Source: a virus. Taken from it: a stretch of DNA of 21,451 nucleotides. Location: positions 1 to 21,451 of the IMG/VR virus record IMGVR_UViG_3300035698_003237, one strand, 5' to 3'. Below the pieces are notes generated by a model. That model saw only the letters and a program-made list of their open reading frames with translations. It was not told the origin of the DNA and searched no databases. Positions 15,623 through 20,988 of this stretch are shown piece after piece. A program made the translations under genes and the position numbers. Every line of letters starts with the position of its first letter. The first letter of the stretch is position 1.

Positions 15623-16405
15623 ATGCGAAAAGCAATGGGAATCGGAATACATACCGGACTGTACTCGTTGTCAACTGGATTTGGTAGTCGTGGTATTCCA
15701 TTCTACGGACTGTCGTTCGATGGTGACGACTATGCATCCGCCGCTGATGCGATAACAGGCGACGAGTTCGATCTCGGGACTGGTCCGTGGGCAGTGACGG
15801 CATGGGTTAAACTGGTAGCAGATGCGGCTGATGGCTATCAAGCCATCATCTCAAATGGCACTGGTTCTACCTCCTTTCGTATCTACATCAAAGTCGCGGC
15901 TGGCGTATGCCACGTTTCAACGCATACGAATGAAGGTGCCCCGGTACTCGACGAATCCACGACTACATGGGCACGCGGCGCATGGGCGTACATAGGGTGG
16001 ATTCTCGACGCCGACGGTGGCACCTGTCGGCATTACATCAATGGTGTGGCCGATGCCACTACGGCGGACTTCTCGGCTCTGAGCACTGTTACAAACTCCG
16101 ACGCCAAGTTCATCGGCACCTACAACACTACACCACAAAGCCCGTTTGCTGGCGAGATAGTCGACCTCCGGGTTTGGAAAGCGTCCACATTAAGCGCTCC
16201 CAATGTCGCAGCCGAGTTCGCGAACACTAGTCCATACACGTATCCCACGACTGTTCCAACATGGCACGGCATCGTCGGAGATGCACCGGGGTCGTCGTCA
16301 ATCAGACCCGATACTGGCATATCAGTGTTCACTTACGCTGCTGGTGCAGCAGCTCCGACGCCTACGGGTCCATATACTTCACTATCATCAGGGGGACCAG
16401 TATAA
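15623..16405 (+). CDS. LamG / concanavalin-like lectin tail protein
   Basis: A 260-residue protein. Residues 30-200 read as a LamG-like jelly roll: LSFDGDDYASAADA, FDLGTGPWAVTAWVKL, YQAIISNGTGSTSFRIYI, WAYIGWILDADGGTCRHYINGV, AKFIGTYNT, FAGEIVDLRVWKASTLS. Such domains bind sugars and are frequent in phage fibres and tail tips. The rest is Pro/Thr/Gly-rich, perhaps a linker or attachment segment. I choose the ATG at 15623 with AGGAG at 15612-15616; an earlier in-frame GTG at 15584 overlaps the upstream gene. GC is visibly higher than in neighbours (39 of 60 at 15961-16020 against 25 of 60 at 14461-14520), hinting at recent acquisition. Receptor binding is inferred. Confidence 0.78.
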   Translation: MRKAMGIGIHTGLYSLSTGFGSRGIPFYGLSFDGDDYASAADAITGDEFDLGTGPWAVTAWVKLVADAADGYQAIISNGTGSTSFRIYIKVAAGVCHVSTHTNEGAPVLDESTTTWARGAWAYIGWILDADGGTCRHYINGVADATTADFSALSTVTNSDAKFIGTYNTTPQSPFAGEIVDLRVWKASTLSAPNVAAEFANTSPYTYPTTVPTWHGIVGDAPGSSSIRPDTGISVFTYAAGAAAPTPTGPYTSLSSGGPV

Positions 16406-16704
16406 TGGGAATGTTACTATGCCACGTTCCGGCAACACAAGGAACAAAAGACAACTATGCAGCAAACCTGGATGCTAGTGCAGCTAGACTATTTGGCTGG
16501 CCGTGTATGCACCCGACTGCATTTGGTAATCTATATGAAGACGACGATGGCGAACAATGGTGGGCTATCATAGATGCGAAGTTAACTAACGAAATCGTGC
16601 AAGCTATTGCAACAGAATACGATGCAACGCAGATGAATATATTTTACCGTGACCAGGGAGATACCGAAGGACTAACAAAGGTTGTTAGTGATCCTATCAT
16701 TTAA
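16405..16704 (+). CDS. Small protein of unknown function after the lectin gene
   Basis: A 99-residue soluble-looking protein with an acidic middle (NLYEDDDGEQWWAIIDAKL) and a helical stretch (TNEIVQAIATEYDATQM). No family is recognised. The start is ATG at 16405, sharing an A with the lectin stop, with AGGGGGA about eight bases upstream; longer in-frame readings would run into the lectin gene. Tight coupling to the lectin suggests a chaperone or accessory for it, as small genes after phage fibre genes often are, but nothing in the sequence proves this. Confidence 0.65.
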   Translation: MGMLLCHVPATQGTKDNYAANLDASAARLFGWPCMHPTAFGNLYEDDDGEQWWAIIDAKLTNEIVQAIATEYDATQMNIFYRDQGDTEGLTKVVSDPII

Positions 16705-16736
16705 CCCTGTTAATTTACTAGTTTAAGAGACTTTAA

Positions 16737-17024
16737 ATGGCACAGAATACATCAAATAAAGATAGACGCAACGATTCGATGACAGATCGAATCCTCGCTA
16801 GTGTGATACCGCTACTCATCGTAGCTGGGATAGTTACTATCATAGCCTTCTGTTTCGAAATTAATGGCAAAGTAGATGAATTATCGTACCGTATGGCTAC
16901 TGTTGAGCTGCTAGTTCAACAGCACATTGTAGCGCCTGATTGCCATCCAGTTAGCGCTACCGTGCAGTACATCCCTCAGCAAGTGGACGACACAATCGTC
17001 GAACCTTTAGTTAGCGCGCACTAG
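16737..17024 (+). CDS. Single-pass membrane protein, possible lysis-cassette member
   Basis: A 95-residue protein with a charged N terminus (NKDRRNDSMTDR), one clear membrane helix at about 19-43 (ILASVIPLLIVAGIVTIIAF), a short helix rich in Glu/Val (GKVDELSYRMATVELLVQQH) and a polar tail. It is the last gene before the terminator at 17051. In many siphophages holin or spanin genes sit here, so a lysis role is possible, but one membrane helix is not diagnostic and no endolysin gene is present in the window. The ribosome site is weak (AAGAGA upstream of the ATG); an in-frame ATG at 16779 is an alternative start. Confidence 0.6.
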   Translation: MAQNTSNKDRRNDSMTDRILASVIPLLIVAGIVTIIAFCFEINGKVDELSYRMATVELLVQQHIVAPDCHPVSATVQYIPQQVDDTIVEPLVSAH

Positions 17025-17050
17025 GTTCCGCGCACATCTGTTTCTCCCGC

Positions 17051-17091
17051 GATAGGCCGGTCTGTATTCCCTCGGATCGGCCTATTGTTTT
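17051..17091 (+). terminator. Intrinsic terminator ending the structural operon
   Basis: ATAGGCCG (17052-17059) pairs perfectly with CGGCCTAT (17078-17085); GTC/GAT-type pairs extend it inward to 17062/17075. The stem is followed by TGTTTTG. GC-rich stem plus T-rich tail, 27 bases after the last gene of the block, is the expected design of a Rho-independent terminator for the late transcript. Confidence 0.82.
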
Positions 17092-17129
17092 GCTGAGTGG
17101 GTCTAAGAGCACTTCTAAGCGACTCTAGC

Positions 17130-17141
17130 ATCTAATTAGAT
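17130..17141. repeat. Perfect 12-base palindrome, possible operator
   Basis: ATCTAATTAGAT reads the same on both strands and lies at the end of a run of TCTA repeats (17102, 17114, 17124, 17131). The ribbon-helix-helix gene 540 bases downstream is a possible binder, since such dimers prefer short palindromes. No experiment or copy of the same palindrome elsewhere supports this. Confidence 0.3.
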
Positions 17142-17224
17142 ATATCCTCTATATATCACCTGACTGGCCGGCAGCGCCAGGCAAGGTGGAATAGATATAC
17201 TTTCAAATTGATAAGTCATCTACA

Positions 17225-17259
17225 TCATGTGATTCAGCGCCATCCGGCTAATCACATGA
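17225..17259 (+). repeat. 10-pair inverted repeat / hairpin
   Basis: TCATGTGATT (17225-17234) and AATCACATGA (17250-17259) are perfect complements. Inside, AGC (17236-17238) pairs with GCT (17247-17249) beside a one-base bulge. No T-run follows. It could be part of a structured RNA or a protein-binding inverted repeat. Confidence 0.7.
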
Positions 17260-17410
17260 GTTCTACGCTTACTAGATAATCATATACTGGCCACTTAGCC
17301 GATAGAGGTAGACGACGGGGACAGGAGGAGTATACCGGACTTAGTTGATGTGCTAAGTAGGAGAACTATGTTACTTTAACCTCGATATTGTATATATACC
17401 TCCCAGGTGT

Positions 17411-17450
17411 CCATACACCCCCTAGTAAACTAGGGGGGGTGGTTGTATGG
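17411..17450 (+). repeat. Two-part 15-pair hairpin
   Basis: Outer stem CCATACA (17411-17417) with TGTATGG (17444-17450), inner stem CCCCCTAG (17418-17425) with CTAGGGGG (17430-17437), TAAA loop, and a six-base bulge (GGTGGT) on the 3' side only. No T-run follows directly, so the hairpin is a stronger candidate for a structured RNA or stability element than for a terminator. Confidence 0.75.
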
Positions 17451-17537
17451 GAACCATGCTAGGTTTGTTCCTCTAGCTAGATATATATAATCATAACTCC
17501 TTTATTTACCACAACTTACCAAGTACCCAACAATCAG

Positions 17538-17573
17538 CTGGTGTGTGGTTCCGATGTGGAACTATTGGACCAG
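17538..17573 (+). repeat. Nested hairpin
   Basis: CTGGT (17538-17542) pairs with ACCAG (17569-17573), enclosing GTTCC (17548-17552) with GGAAC (17558-17562) and a GATGT loop. It is followed by an A-rich then T-rich stretch, so read on either strand it could end or shape a transcript before the replication genes. Confidence 0.6.
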
Positions 17574-17682
17574 ATAAAAAGTTGAAAATTTCTCAATTAT
17601 TTTTCATATATCCATTTGCATCCCAGATAGCATTGGTTATCTTTTTACTAGTGATAAGAACACACACACAAAGGAGCACAAG

Positions 17683-17844
17683 ATGGCAAACACAACGATG
17701 GTGGGAGTGAAGCTGAATCCCGAAGATCTGGAAAAGCTTCAGGATATAGCGAAGCAGCTATCACCAGATAATGTACCATTACCACTAAGCAGGGCGATGA
17801 AGACATTGATACGAGCAGCACACGAGGAATTGAAGAATGATTAA
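17683..17844 (+). CDS. Ribbon-helix-helix (CopG/Arc-like) small DNA-binding protein
   Basis: A 53-residue gene with AAGGAG at 17671-17676, six bases before the ATG. The layout is that of a minimal ribbon-helix-helix protein: a short strand MVGVKLN, helix PEDLEKLQDIAKQL, a turn SPDNVPLP, and helix LSRAMKTLIRAAHEEL. These proteins dimerise, insert the strand pair in the major groove and commonly repress transcription or control copy number. It is the first gene after the gene-free region and precedes the RepA-like ATPase, so it may regulate that operon. The second helix lacks the usual G-S-S pattern of CopG, so the call is moderate. Confidence 0.65.
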   Translation: MANTTMVGVKLNPEDLEKLQDIAKQLSPDNVPLPLSRAMKTLIRAAHEELKND

Positions 17845-17848
17845 TGAA

Positions 17849-17874
17849 AAAGGCCCGCGAAGAGACGAGCCTTT
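17849..17874 (+). terminator. Weak terminator-like hairpin
   Basis: AAAGGC (17849-17854) pairs with GCCTTT (17869-17874), with CG/CG inside after one mismatch. It starts five bases after the small regulator stop. The tail (CAATTC) is not T-rich, so it may only attenuate reading into the ATPase gene. Confidence 0.35.
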
Positions 17875-17928
17875 CAATTCGGAGGTTAATAATACCATAC
17901 CAAAACCATATAACCGAGAGGTCATATA

Positions 17929-18846
17929 GTGATATCACAAGATAACTATAACCCACAAAATAACAAGCCCAATGGACTTAGAAACATGCTAGATATCAAA
18001 AAGGGCGCTAACAAACCAGACTTCATTGTCGATGGAGTTATAGCACCAGGATTGATGATACTAGCAGGTGCCACGAAATCGTTCAAATCATACCTGTTGC
18101 AGGATATGATACTCCACATAGCACGAGACGAACCGTGGCTAGGCCACGCAGTGAAGCAAGTACCATGTCTCTACATAGATATGGAAATGTGTGATCGTAT
18201 GATAGATCGCAGAACAGAAACAATTATATCAGGTGTTGATATGCCAGCAAACGCCCAGTGTTACGTGAACACTGAAATACGACCTGGGAAAGAGTTCATC
18301 GCGGAACTAAAAGCAAATCTAGAAGCTACCGACGCAAAACTGGTGGTAGTGGACTCGCTAATCAAGGTAGCGCTAGGCATAGATGAGAATAGCAGTGCAA
18401 TGGCGACGGTGATGGAAGACCTACACAGAATAGCCAGAGACCGCAATATCGCACTTATCGTAGTGCATCATAGTGGGAATAAAGCAGAGTCGGTACTACG
18501 TGGTCACTCAAGTATACGCTCAGACTGCGACACAATACTACAAGTAAATCGTGACATGCGTACCGATATCGTCAAAATATCAACATACAAGACTCGGGAT
18601 ATGTTTGACACCGAATTCCATGCAAAATTCAACTACGAGACCGACGCCGAAGGCGATCTATCAAAGGTCACGTTTGAGCTAGTAGATGCGCCAACTAAGA
18701 AATCGACAACACCTATCTCTCTCAGAGATCAAGTCAAGACAGCAATAGCTGATGGTGCCACTACTGCCACAGAAGTATACGAGATAGTAGGTGGGAGAAA
18801 AGCAACAACTCTCGCAATGTACAAAGAGCTGAAAGGTGGCAAATAG
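17929..18846 (+). CDS. RepA-like hexameric helicase / AAA ATPase
   Basis: A 305-residue RecA-fold ATPase of the plasmid RepA / AAA_25 type, the likely replication initiator or helicase loader of the phage. Walker A is GATKSFKS at 47-54, in the KSFKS variant typical of this group; the following helix is YLLQDMILHIA. PCLYIDMEM (79-87) is the usual strand-acid motif, Walker B is LVVVDS (138-143), and VVHHSGN (178-184) the sensor-like motif. The C terminus (SLRDQVKTAIADGATTATEVYEI, RKATTLAMYKEL) looks like a winged helix for DNA binding. The start is GTG at 17929 with GAGAGG at 17916-17921. No primase, polymerase or DnaB-like partner is in the window, so the host probably supplies the rest. Confidence 0.88.
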   Translation: MISQDNYNPQNNKPNGLRNMLDIKKGANKPDFIVDGVIAPGLMILAGATKSFKSYLLQDMILHIARDEPWLGHAVKQVPCLYIDMEMCDRMIDRRTETIISGVDMPANAQCYVNTEIRPGKEFIAELKANLEATDAKLVVVDSLIKVALGIDENSSAMATVMEDLHRIARDRNIALIVVHHSGNKAESVLRGHSSIRSDCDTILQVNRDMRTDIVKISTYKTRDMFDTEFHAKFNYETDAEGDLSKVTFELVDAPTKKSTTPISLRDQVKTAIADGATTATEVYEIVGGRKATTLAMYKELKGGK

Positions 18847-19037
18847 TGAAAAATCCAAGCAAGAAAAGACAACCGATGCGACGAGTATGTAAGATGGAAG
18901 AAATACATCCAAGTATCGCCGCGTGTTGCGACGCAATATACTATATCACTAGAGACTGCGACGAAATCGAAATAGTGCCGAGAAAGCACAAGAAGCCAAC
19001 AAAAGGAAAAGAAAGCCCTGGTGGGTTGGAAGGATAG
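18846..19037 (+). CDS. Small basic Cys-containing protein of unknown function
   Basis: A 63-residue gene starting at GTG 18846, sharing one G with the ATPase stop, with GAAAGG upstream. It is Lys/Arg-rich at both ends and has four cysteines (C15, C27, C28, C38) in a middle that reads IHPSIAACCDAIYYITRDCDEIEIV. A small zinc- or nucleic-acid-binding protein is possible; no family is recognised. Coupling to the ATPase gene suggests an accessory role in replication. Confidence 0.55.
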   Translation: MKNPSKKRQPMRRVCKMEEIHPSIAACCDAIYYITRDCDEIEIVPRKHKKPTKGKESPGGLEG

Positions 19038-19045
19038 AGTGTAAT

Positions 19046-19537
19046 ATGAAACCGATAGCAACATGGACGCAATGCGCCGACAACGACAACTACGAGATAT
19101 CCGAATGCGGAAGAGTATGGAGCAATATCACGAATAAAACACTTAAACTTTCCGATACGAACGGATACAAACATACAGCTATACTAGTAGACGACGAATA
19201 CCGTACCGTATATGCCCATCGACTAGTGTACGAAGCATACGTGGGCACCATCCCGGATGGGATGGAAATAGATCATATAGATGGCGATCCGGCGAACAAC
19301 CACGTCAACAACTTAAGACTCGTAACTCATCAGCAAAACGTAGTACTATCGCATAGATCAGGTAGATGCGATCAGCGTATCAAGGCACAACGGAGATTCG
19401 ACTGGGATACCATCCAACAGATACGTGCAGACGCAGCAAATGGAGTAACGGTTACGCATCTGGCCAACAAACACAATGTCGCCAACTCATCGATGTGGTA
19501 CATCGTCAACCACCAGGCATATGCGAGGGAAATATGA
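19046..19537 (+). CDS. HNH homing endonuclease (NUMOD4 type)
   Basis: A 163-residue free-standing endonuclease. Residues 1-50 match NUMOD4 (YEISECGRVWSN, TLKLSDTNGYKHTAIL). The HNH_3 core follows: AHRLVYEAYVG (H58), MEIDHIDGDPANNHVNNLRLV with D76, H77 and the Asn cluster at 84-90, then THQQNV. The C terminus (DTIQQIRADAANGVTVTHLANKHNVANSSMW) is a helix-turn-helix used for DNA recognition. Such genes are mobile and nick sites in related phages lacking them; a role in packaging is also known for HNH proteins beside terminases, but this one has the homing layout. AAGGA lies 11 bases before the ATG. No intron or intein is evident around it. Confidence 0.88.
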   Translation: MKPIATWTQCADNDNYEISECGRVWSNITNKTLKLSDTNGYKHTAILVDDEYRTVYAHRLVYEAYVGTIPDGMEIDHIDGDPANNHVNNLRLVTHQQNVVLSHRSGRCDQRIKAQRRFDWDTIQQIRADAANGVTVTHLANKHNVANSSMWYIVNHQAYAREI

Positions 19538-19617
19538 TGACCATCGGACTAACCATCGTAATCACTTACGCAGTATATGATCTATTCTGGCCGCTCCATC
19601 GGAGGATAATAGGATGA
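19534..19617 (+). CDS. Very small membrane peptide (27 residues)
   Basis: The frame from ATG 19534 to TGA 19615-19617 overlaps the HNH stop by four bases and the next start by ATGA. It reads MMTIGLTIVITYAVYDLFWP then a basic end LHRRIIG: one short hydrophobic segment and a positive tail, like phage micro-membrane proteins. GGGAA upstream is a poor ribosome site, so expression would depend on coupling. It could alternatively be a spacer; its last codons contain the GGAGG site of the following gene. Confidence 0.4.
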   Translation: MMTIGLTIVITYAVYDLFWPLHRRIIG

Positions 19618-19787
19618 TCAAACTGGTACTAACATATGATGATGATACTGAAGAAGAAGTAACTATAATGGACGACGAGACGGCAGATATAACAGTCCAA
19701 GGCGATAGGATAATAAAGCAAATAAATGTCAAACTCGTGCAGAACATCGAACTAAATTATATGGTCGTAAATCCCCCCAGCATATAA
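19614..19787 (+). CDS. Small acidic protein of unknown function (57 residues)
   Basis: The frame 19614-19787 has a strong GGAGG ribosome site (19601-19605) and is coupled to the preceding peptide by ATGA. The sequence is acidic at the start (LVLTYDDDTEEEVTIMDDE) then alternates like beta strands (ADITVQGDRIIKQINVKLVQ) and ends VVNPPSI. No family is recognised. Its place before terS closes the early block; DNA-mimic or regulatory roles are pure speculation. Confidence 0.55.
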   Translation: MIKLVLTYDDDTEEEVTIMDDETADITVQGDRIIKQINVKLVQNIELNYMVVNPPSI

Positions 19788-19833
19788 GCTAATATTGGCA
19801 TCTGGATCATAGACCATTACATTTATTTAAATG

Positions 19834-19868
19834 ATTTAAATAACTAAAGCTCGGGAGCAATAAACTTA
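19834..19868 (+). promoter_or_regulatory. AT-rich leader before terS resembling the leader at 1561-1599
   Basis: ATTTAAA (19834-19840), CTAAAG (19844-19849), GGGAGCAA (19853-19860) and ACTTAATG (19864-19871) occur in the same order and similar spacing as ATTTAAA, CTAAAG, GGGAGCAA, ACTTAAATG before the virion protein gene. The GGGAG also serves as ribosome site. A common promoter or translation-initiation leader is inferred. Confidence 0.35.
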
Positions 19869-20318
19869 ATGGCTACTAATCAGGCAACTAAACCGTCCAA
19901 AAGACTTACGTTAAAGCAGCAAAGATTCATCACTGCCTACATAGCCAACGGTGGAAATGGACTACAAGCGGCTAAAACAGCTGGCTACATGGGGGCTGAC
20001 AACATATTAGCCAGTATAGCAAGTCAGAATTTAACCAAGGATTATATCAAAAAATATATAGACGAATGGGTAGATAGATGTCCTGATACACTAGCAGCAC
20101 AAGAAGTACTACAACAGCTTACCCACATGGCACTTAGCTCTAAGACACCGGCAGCAAGCCGGGTCAAGGCACTAGAACTACTAGGCAGATATCACGCTAT
20201 GTGGATCGATAAAACACAAACAGAACAGAACATCAACGTAGATTACAGTGCAGCAGTAAACGAAATAAACAGTGCAATTAATCGCAATACAACAGAATCA
20301 CCGGAATCAGAGTCCTAA
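19869..20318 (+). CDS. terS: Terminase small subunit
   Basis: A 149-residue protein with the Terminase_2 N-terminal helix-turn-helix pattern: LTLKQQRFITAYIANGGNGLQAAKTAGY (13-40), then IASQNLTKDYIKKYIDE and VLQQLTHMALSS, a conserved SRVKALELLGRYHAMWID helix (98-114), and an acidic tail. TerS binds phage DNA at the packaging start and loads it onto TerL. TerL is at the opposite edge of the window, so the usual terS-terL neighbourhood only appears if the map is closed, with three genes between. GGGAG at 19853-19857 is the ribosome site. Confidence 0.9.
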   Translation: MATNQATKPSKRLTLKQQRFITAYIANGGNGLQAAKTAGYMGADNILASIASQNLTKDYIKKYIDEWVDRCPDTLAAQEVLQQLTHMALSSKTPAASRVKALELLGRYHAMWIDKTQTEQNINVDYSAAVNEINSAINRNTTESPESES

Positions 20319-20347
20319 TGTACCAATAAATTCATAGGACGTCGAAA

Positions 20348-20379
20348 TGTACGATGCCCTATCAATGGGCCTCCGTACA
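20348..20379 (+). promoter_or_regulatory. Two-part hairpin after terS
   Basis: TGTACG (20348-20353) pairs with CGTACA (20374-20379), enclosing GCCC (20356-20359) with GGGC (20367-20370). Ten pairs in a 108-base gap that otherwise holds nothing clear. No T-run follows, so an RNA stability or attenuation role is more likely than full termination. Confidence 0.6.
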
Positions 20380-20415
20380 GAAAACTGTAGTAAGGGATGA
20401 ACTAAACAAATTGAT

Positions 20416-20650
20416 GGAGAAACACGATGACTGAAGTACTGAAATATATAGTAGCGCCAATAGTAGTAATTATAATAAAATTGGCAATGGCAGCATTCCT
20501 ATTGATGCTGGCATGGAACATAGTAATACCGATGATATACTTTGGCACTGCCATCGCTACCCATATAAGCTTTAAAATATCAGCGTGCATAGTAGTAGCA
20601 TACTGGGCCCTTAGCACACCAGACTACATCATCAAGGAGAAACACGATGA
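20416..20650 (+). repeat. Repeated 15-base translation start element (20416-20430 and 20636-20650)
   Basis: GGAGAAACACGATGA occurs exactly at both places and contains the ribosome site and start codon of two consecutive genes. A third related copy, GGAGAAATGGATGA at 20979-20992, precedes the methyltransferase. Identical initiation elements suggest duplication of a gene start or selection for equal translation. Confidence 0.75.
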
Positions 20651-20672
20651 ACTGTGTAATGACGATAGTTGA
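20427..20672 (+). CDS. Small membrane protein with two membrane segments
   Basis: An 81-residue hydrophobic protein: a long apolar stretch at about 4-42 (YIVAPIVVIIIKLAMAAFLL, MLAWNIVIPMIYFG) that can form one or two helices, a second at 51-63 (ISACIVVAYWAL), and a charged tail (IKEKHDELCNDD). GGAGAAACACG precedes the ATG. No lysis or immunity family is recognised, though a holin-like protein cannot be excluded. The next gene starts within its last 26 bases. Confidence 0.6.
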   Translation: MTEVLKYIVAPIVVIIIKLAMAAFLLMLAWNIVIPMIYFGTAIATHISFKISACIVVAYWALSTPDYIIKEKHDELCNDDS

Positions 20673-20979
20673 TCCATACTCACGGGTTAACATGTGGTGT
20701 TATCCATATCGTACAACTACTGAGGAGCAATGTCGTAGACTGGAAGCTAATACACAATGTCTAGTGTGTGGTGGTACAGCTACGTATAACTTCCATCACT
20801 TCACCATTGGAGGTGAAGTGGTGTATCATATGATCTGTAACGACAGAGTACACTGCAAAGTGGGAATGATAATAACCTTAAGAGGCAATACATGGTACTG
20901 CGACCGCCCACTATCATGCGCAGCGCTAGAAGATATGAGCATGTATAAACAAAAGAATTTCGCGGTGGATCTTACATAG
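20647..20979 (+). CDS. Cys/His-rich, probably zinc-binding small protein
   Basis: A 110-residue protein with a cluster that could hold zinc: C38-x2-C41, H50, H51, H61, C64 and C70 (CLVCGGTATYNFHHFT, YHMICNDRVHC), plus C85 and C91. The middle resembles an HNH-like or zinc-ribbon core, but no complete HNH signature is present. The start at 20647 has AAGGAG upstream inside the preceding gene. Position just before the methyltransferase may mean a partner or accessory; this is inferred. Confidence 0.6.
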   Translation: MNCVMTIVDPYSRVNMWCYPYRTTTEEQCRRLEANTQCLVCGGTATYNFHHFTIGGEVVYHMICNDRVHCKVGMIITLRGNTWYCDRPLSCAALEDMSMYKQKNFAVDLT

Positions 20980-20988
20980 GAGAAATGG

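Larger units (their letters stand above)
17092..17682. other. 590-base gene-free region rich in inverted repeats; possible control region or replication origin
   Basis: No convincing gene lies here on either strand. Contents: TCTA repeats at 17102, 17114, 17124 and 17131 running into the palindrome at 17130-17141; a CTGGC/GCCAG stem at 17164-17168 and 17076+100-17180 (that is, 17176-17180); a 10-pair hairpin at 17225-17259; ACTTAGC/GCTAAGT elements at 17293-17358; a 15-pair two-part hairpin at 17411-17450; a nested hairpin at 17538-17573; and AT-rich tracts near 17143, 17390 and 17482. A weak promoter-like TTGAAA at 17582 has a TATATC box 19 bases on. AAGGAG at 17671-17676 serves the next gene. 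It separates the late genes from the replication gene, where an early promoter or origin would be expected; neither is proven. Confidence 0.55.

Noticed and set aside
16261-16404. Longer reading of the gene at 16405 starting at 16261
   Set aside because: The added part overlaps the lectin gene in another frame and looks like its shadow; ATG 16405 is coupled to the lectin stop with a good ribosome site.
16737-17024. Confident holin call
   Set aside because: A single membrane helix without a recognised family, and no endolysin beside it, supports only a tentative lysis link.
17150-17340. Possible tRNA in the gene-free region
   Set aside because: No T-arm with complementary stems around the TTCAAAT near 17204 and no acceptor-stem partner was found.
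17092-17682. CRISPR array or integrase attachment site
   Set aside because: The repeats are inverted and different from each other, not regularly spaced direct repeats; no integrase gene is present.
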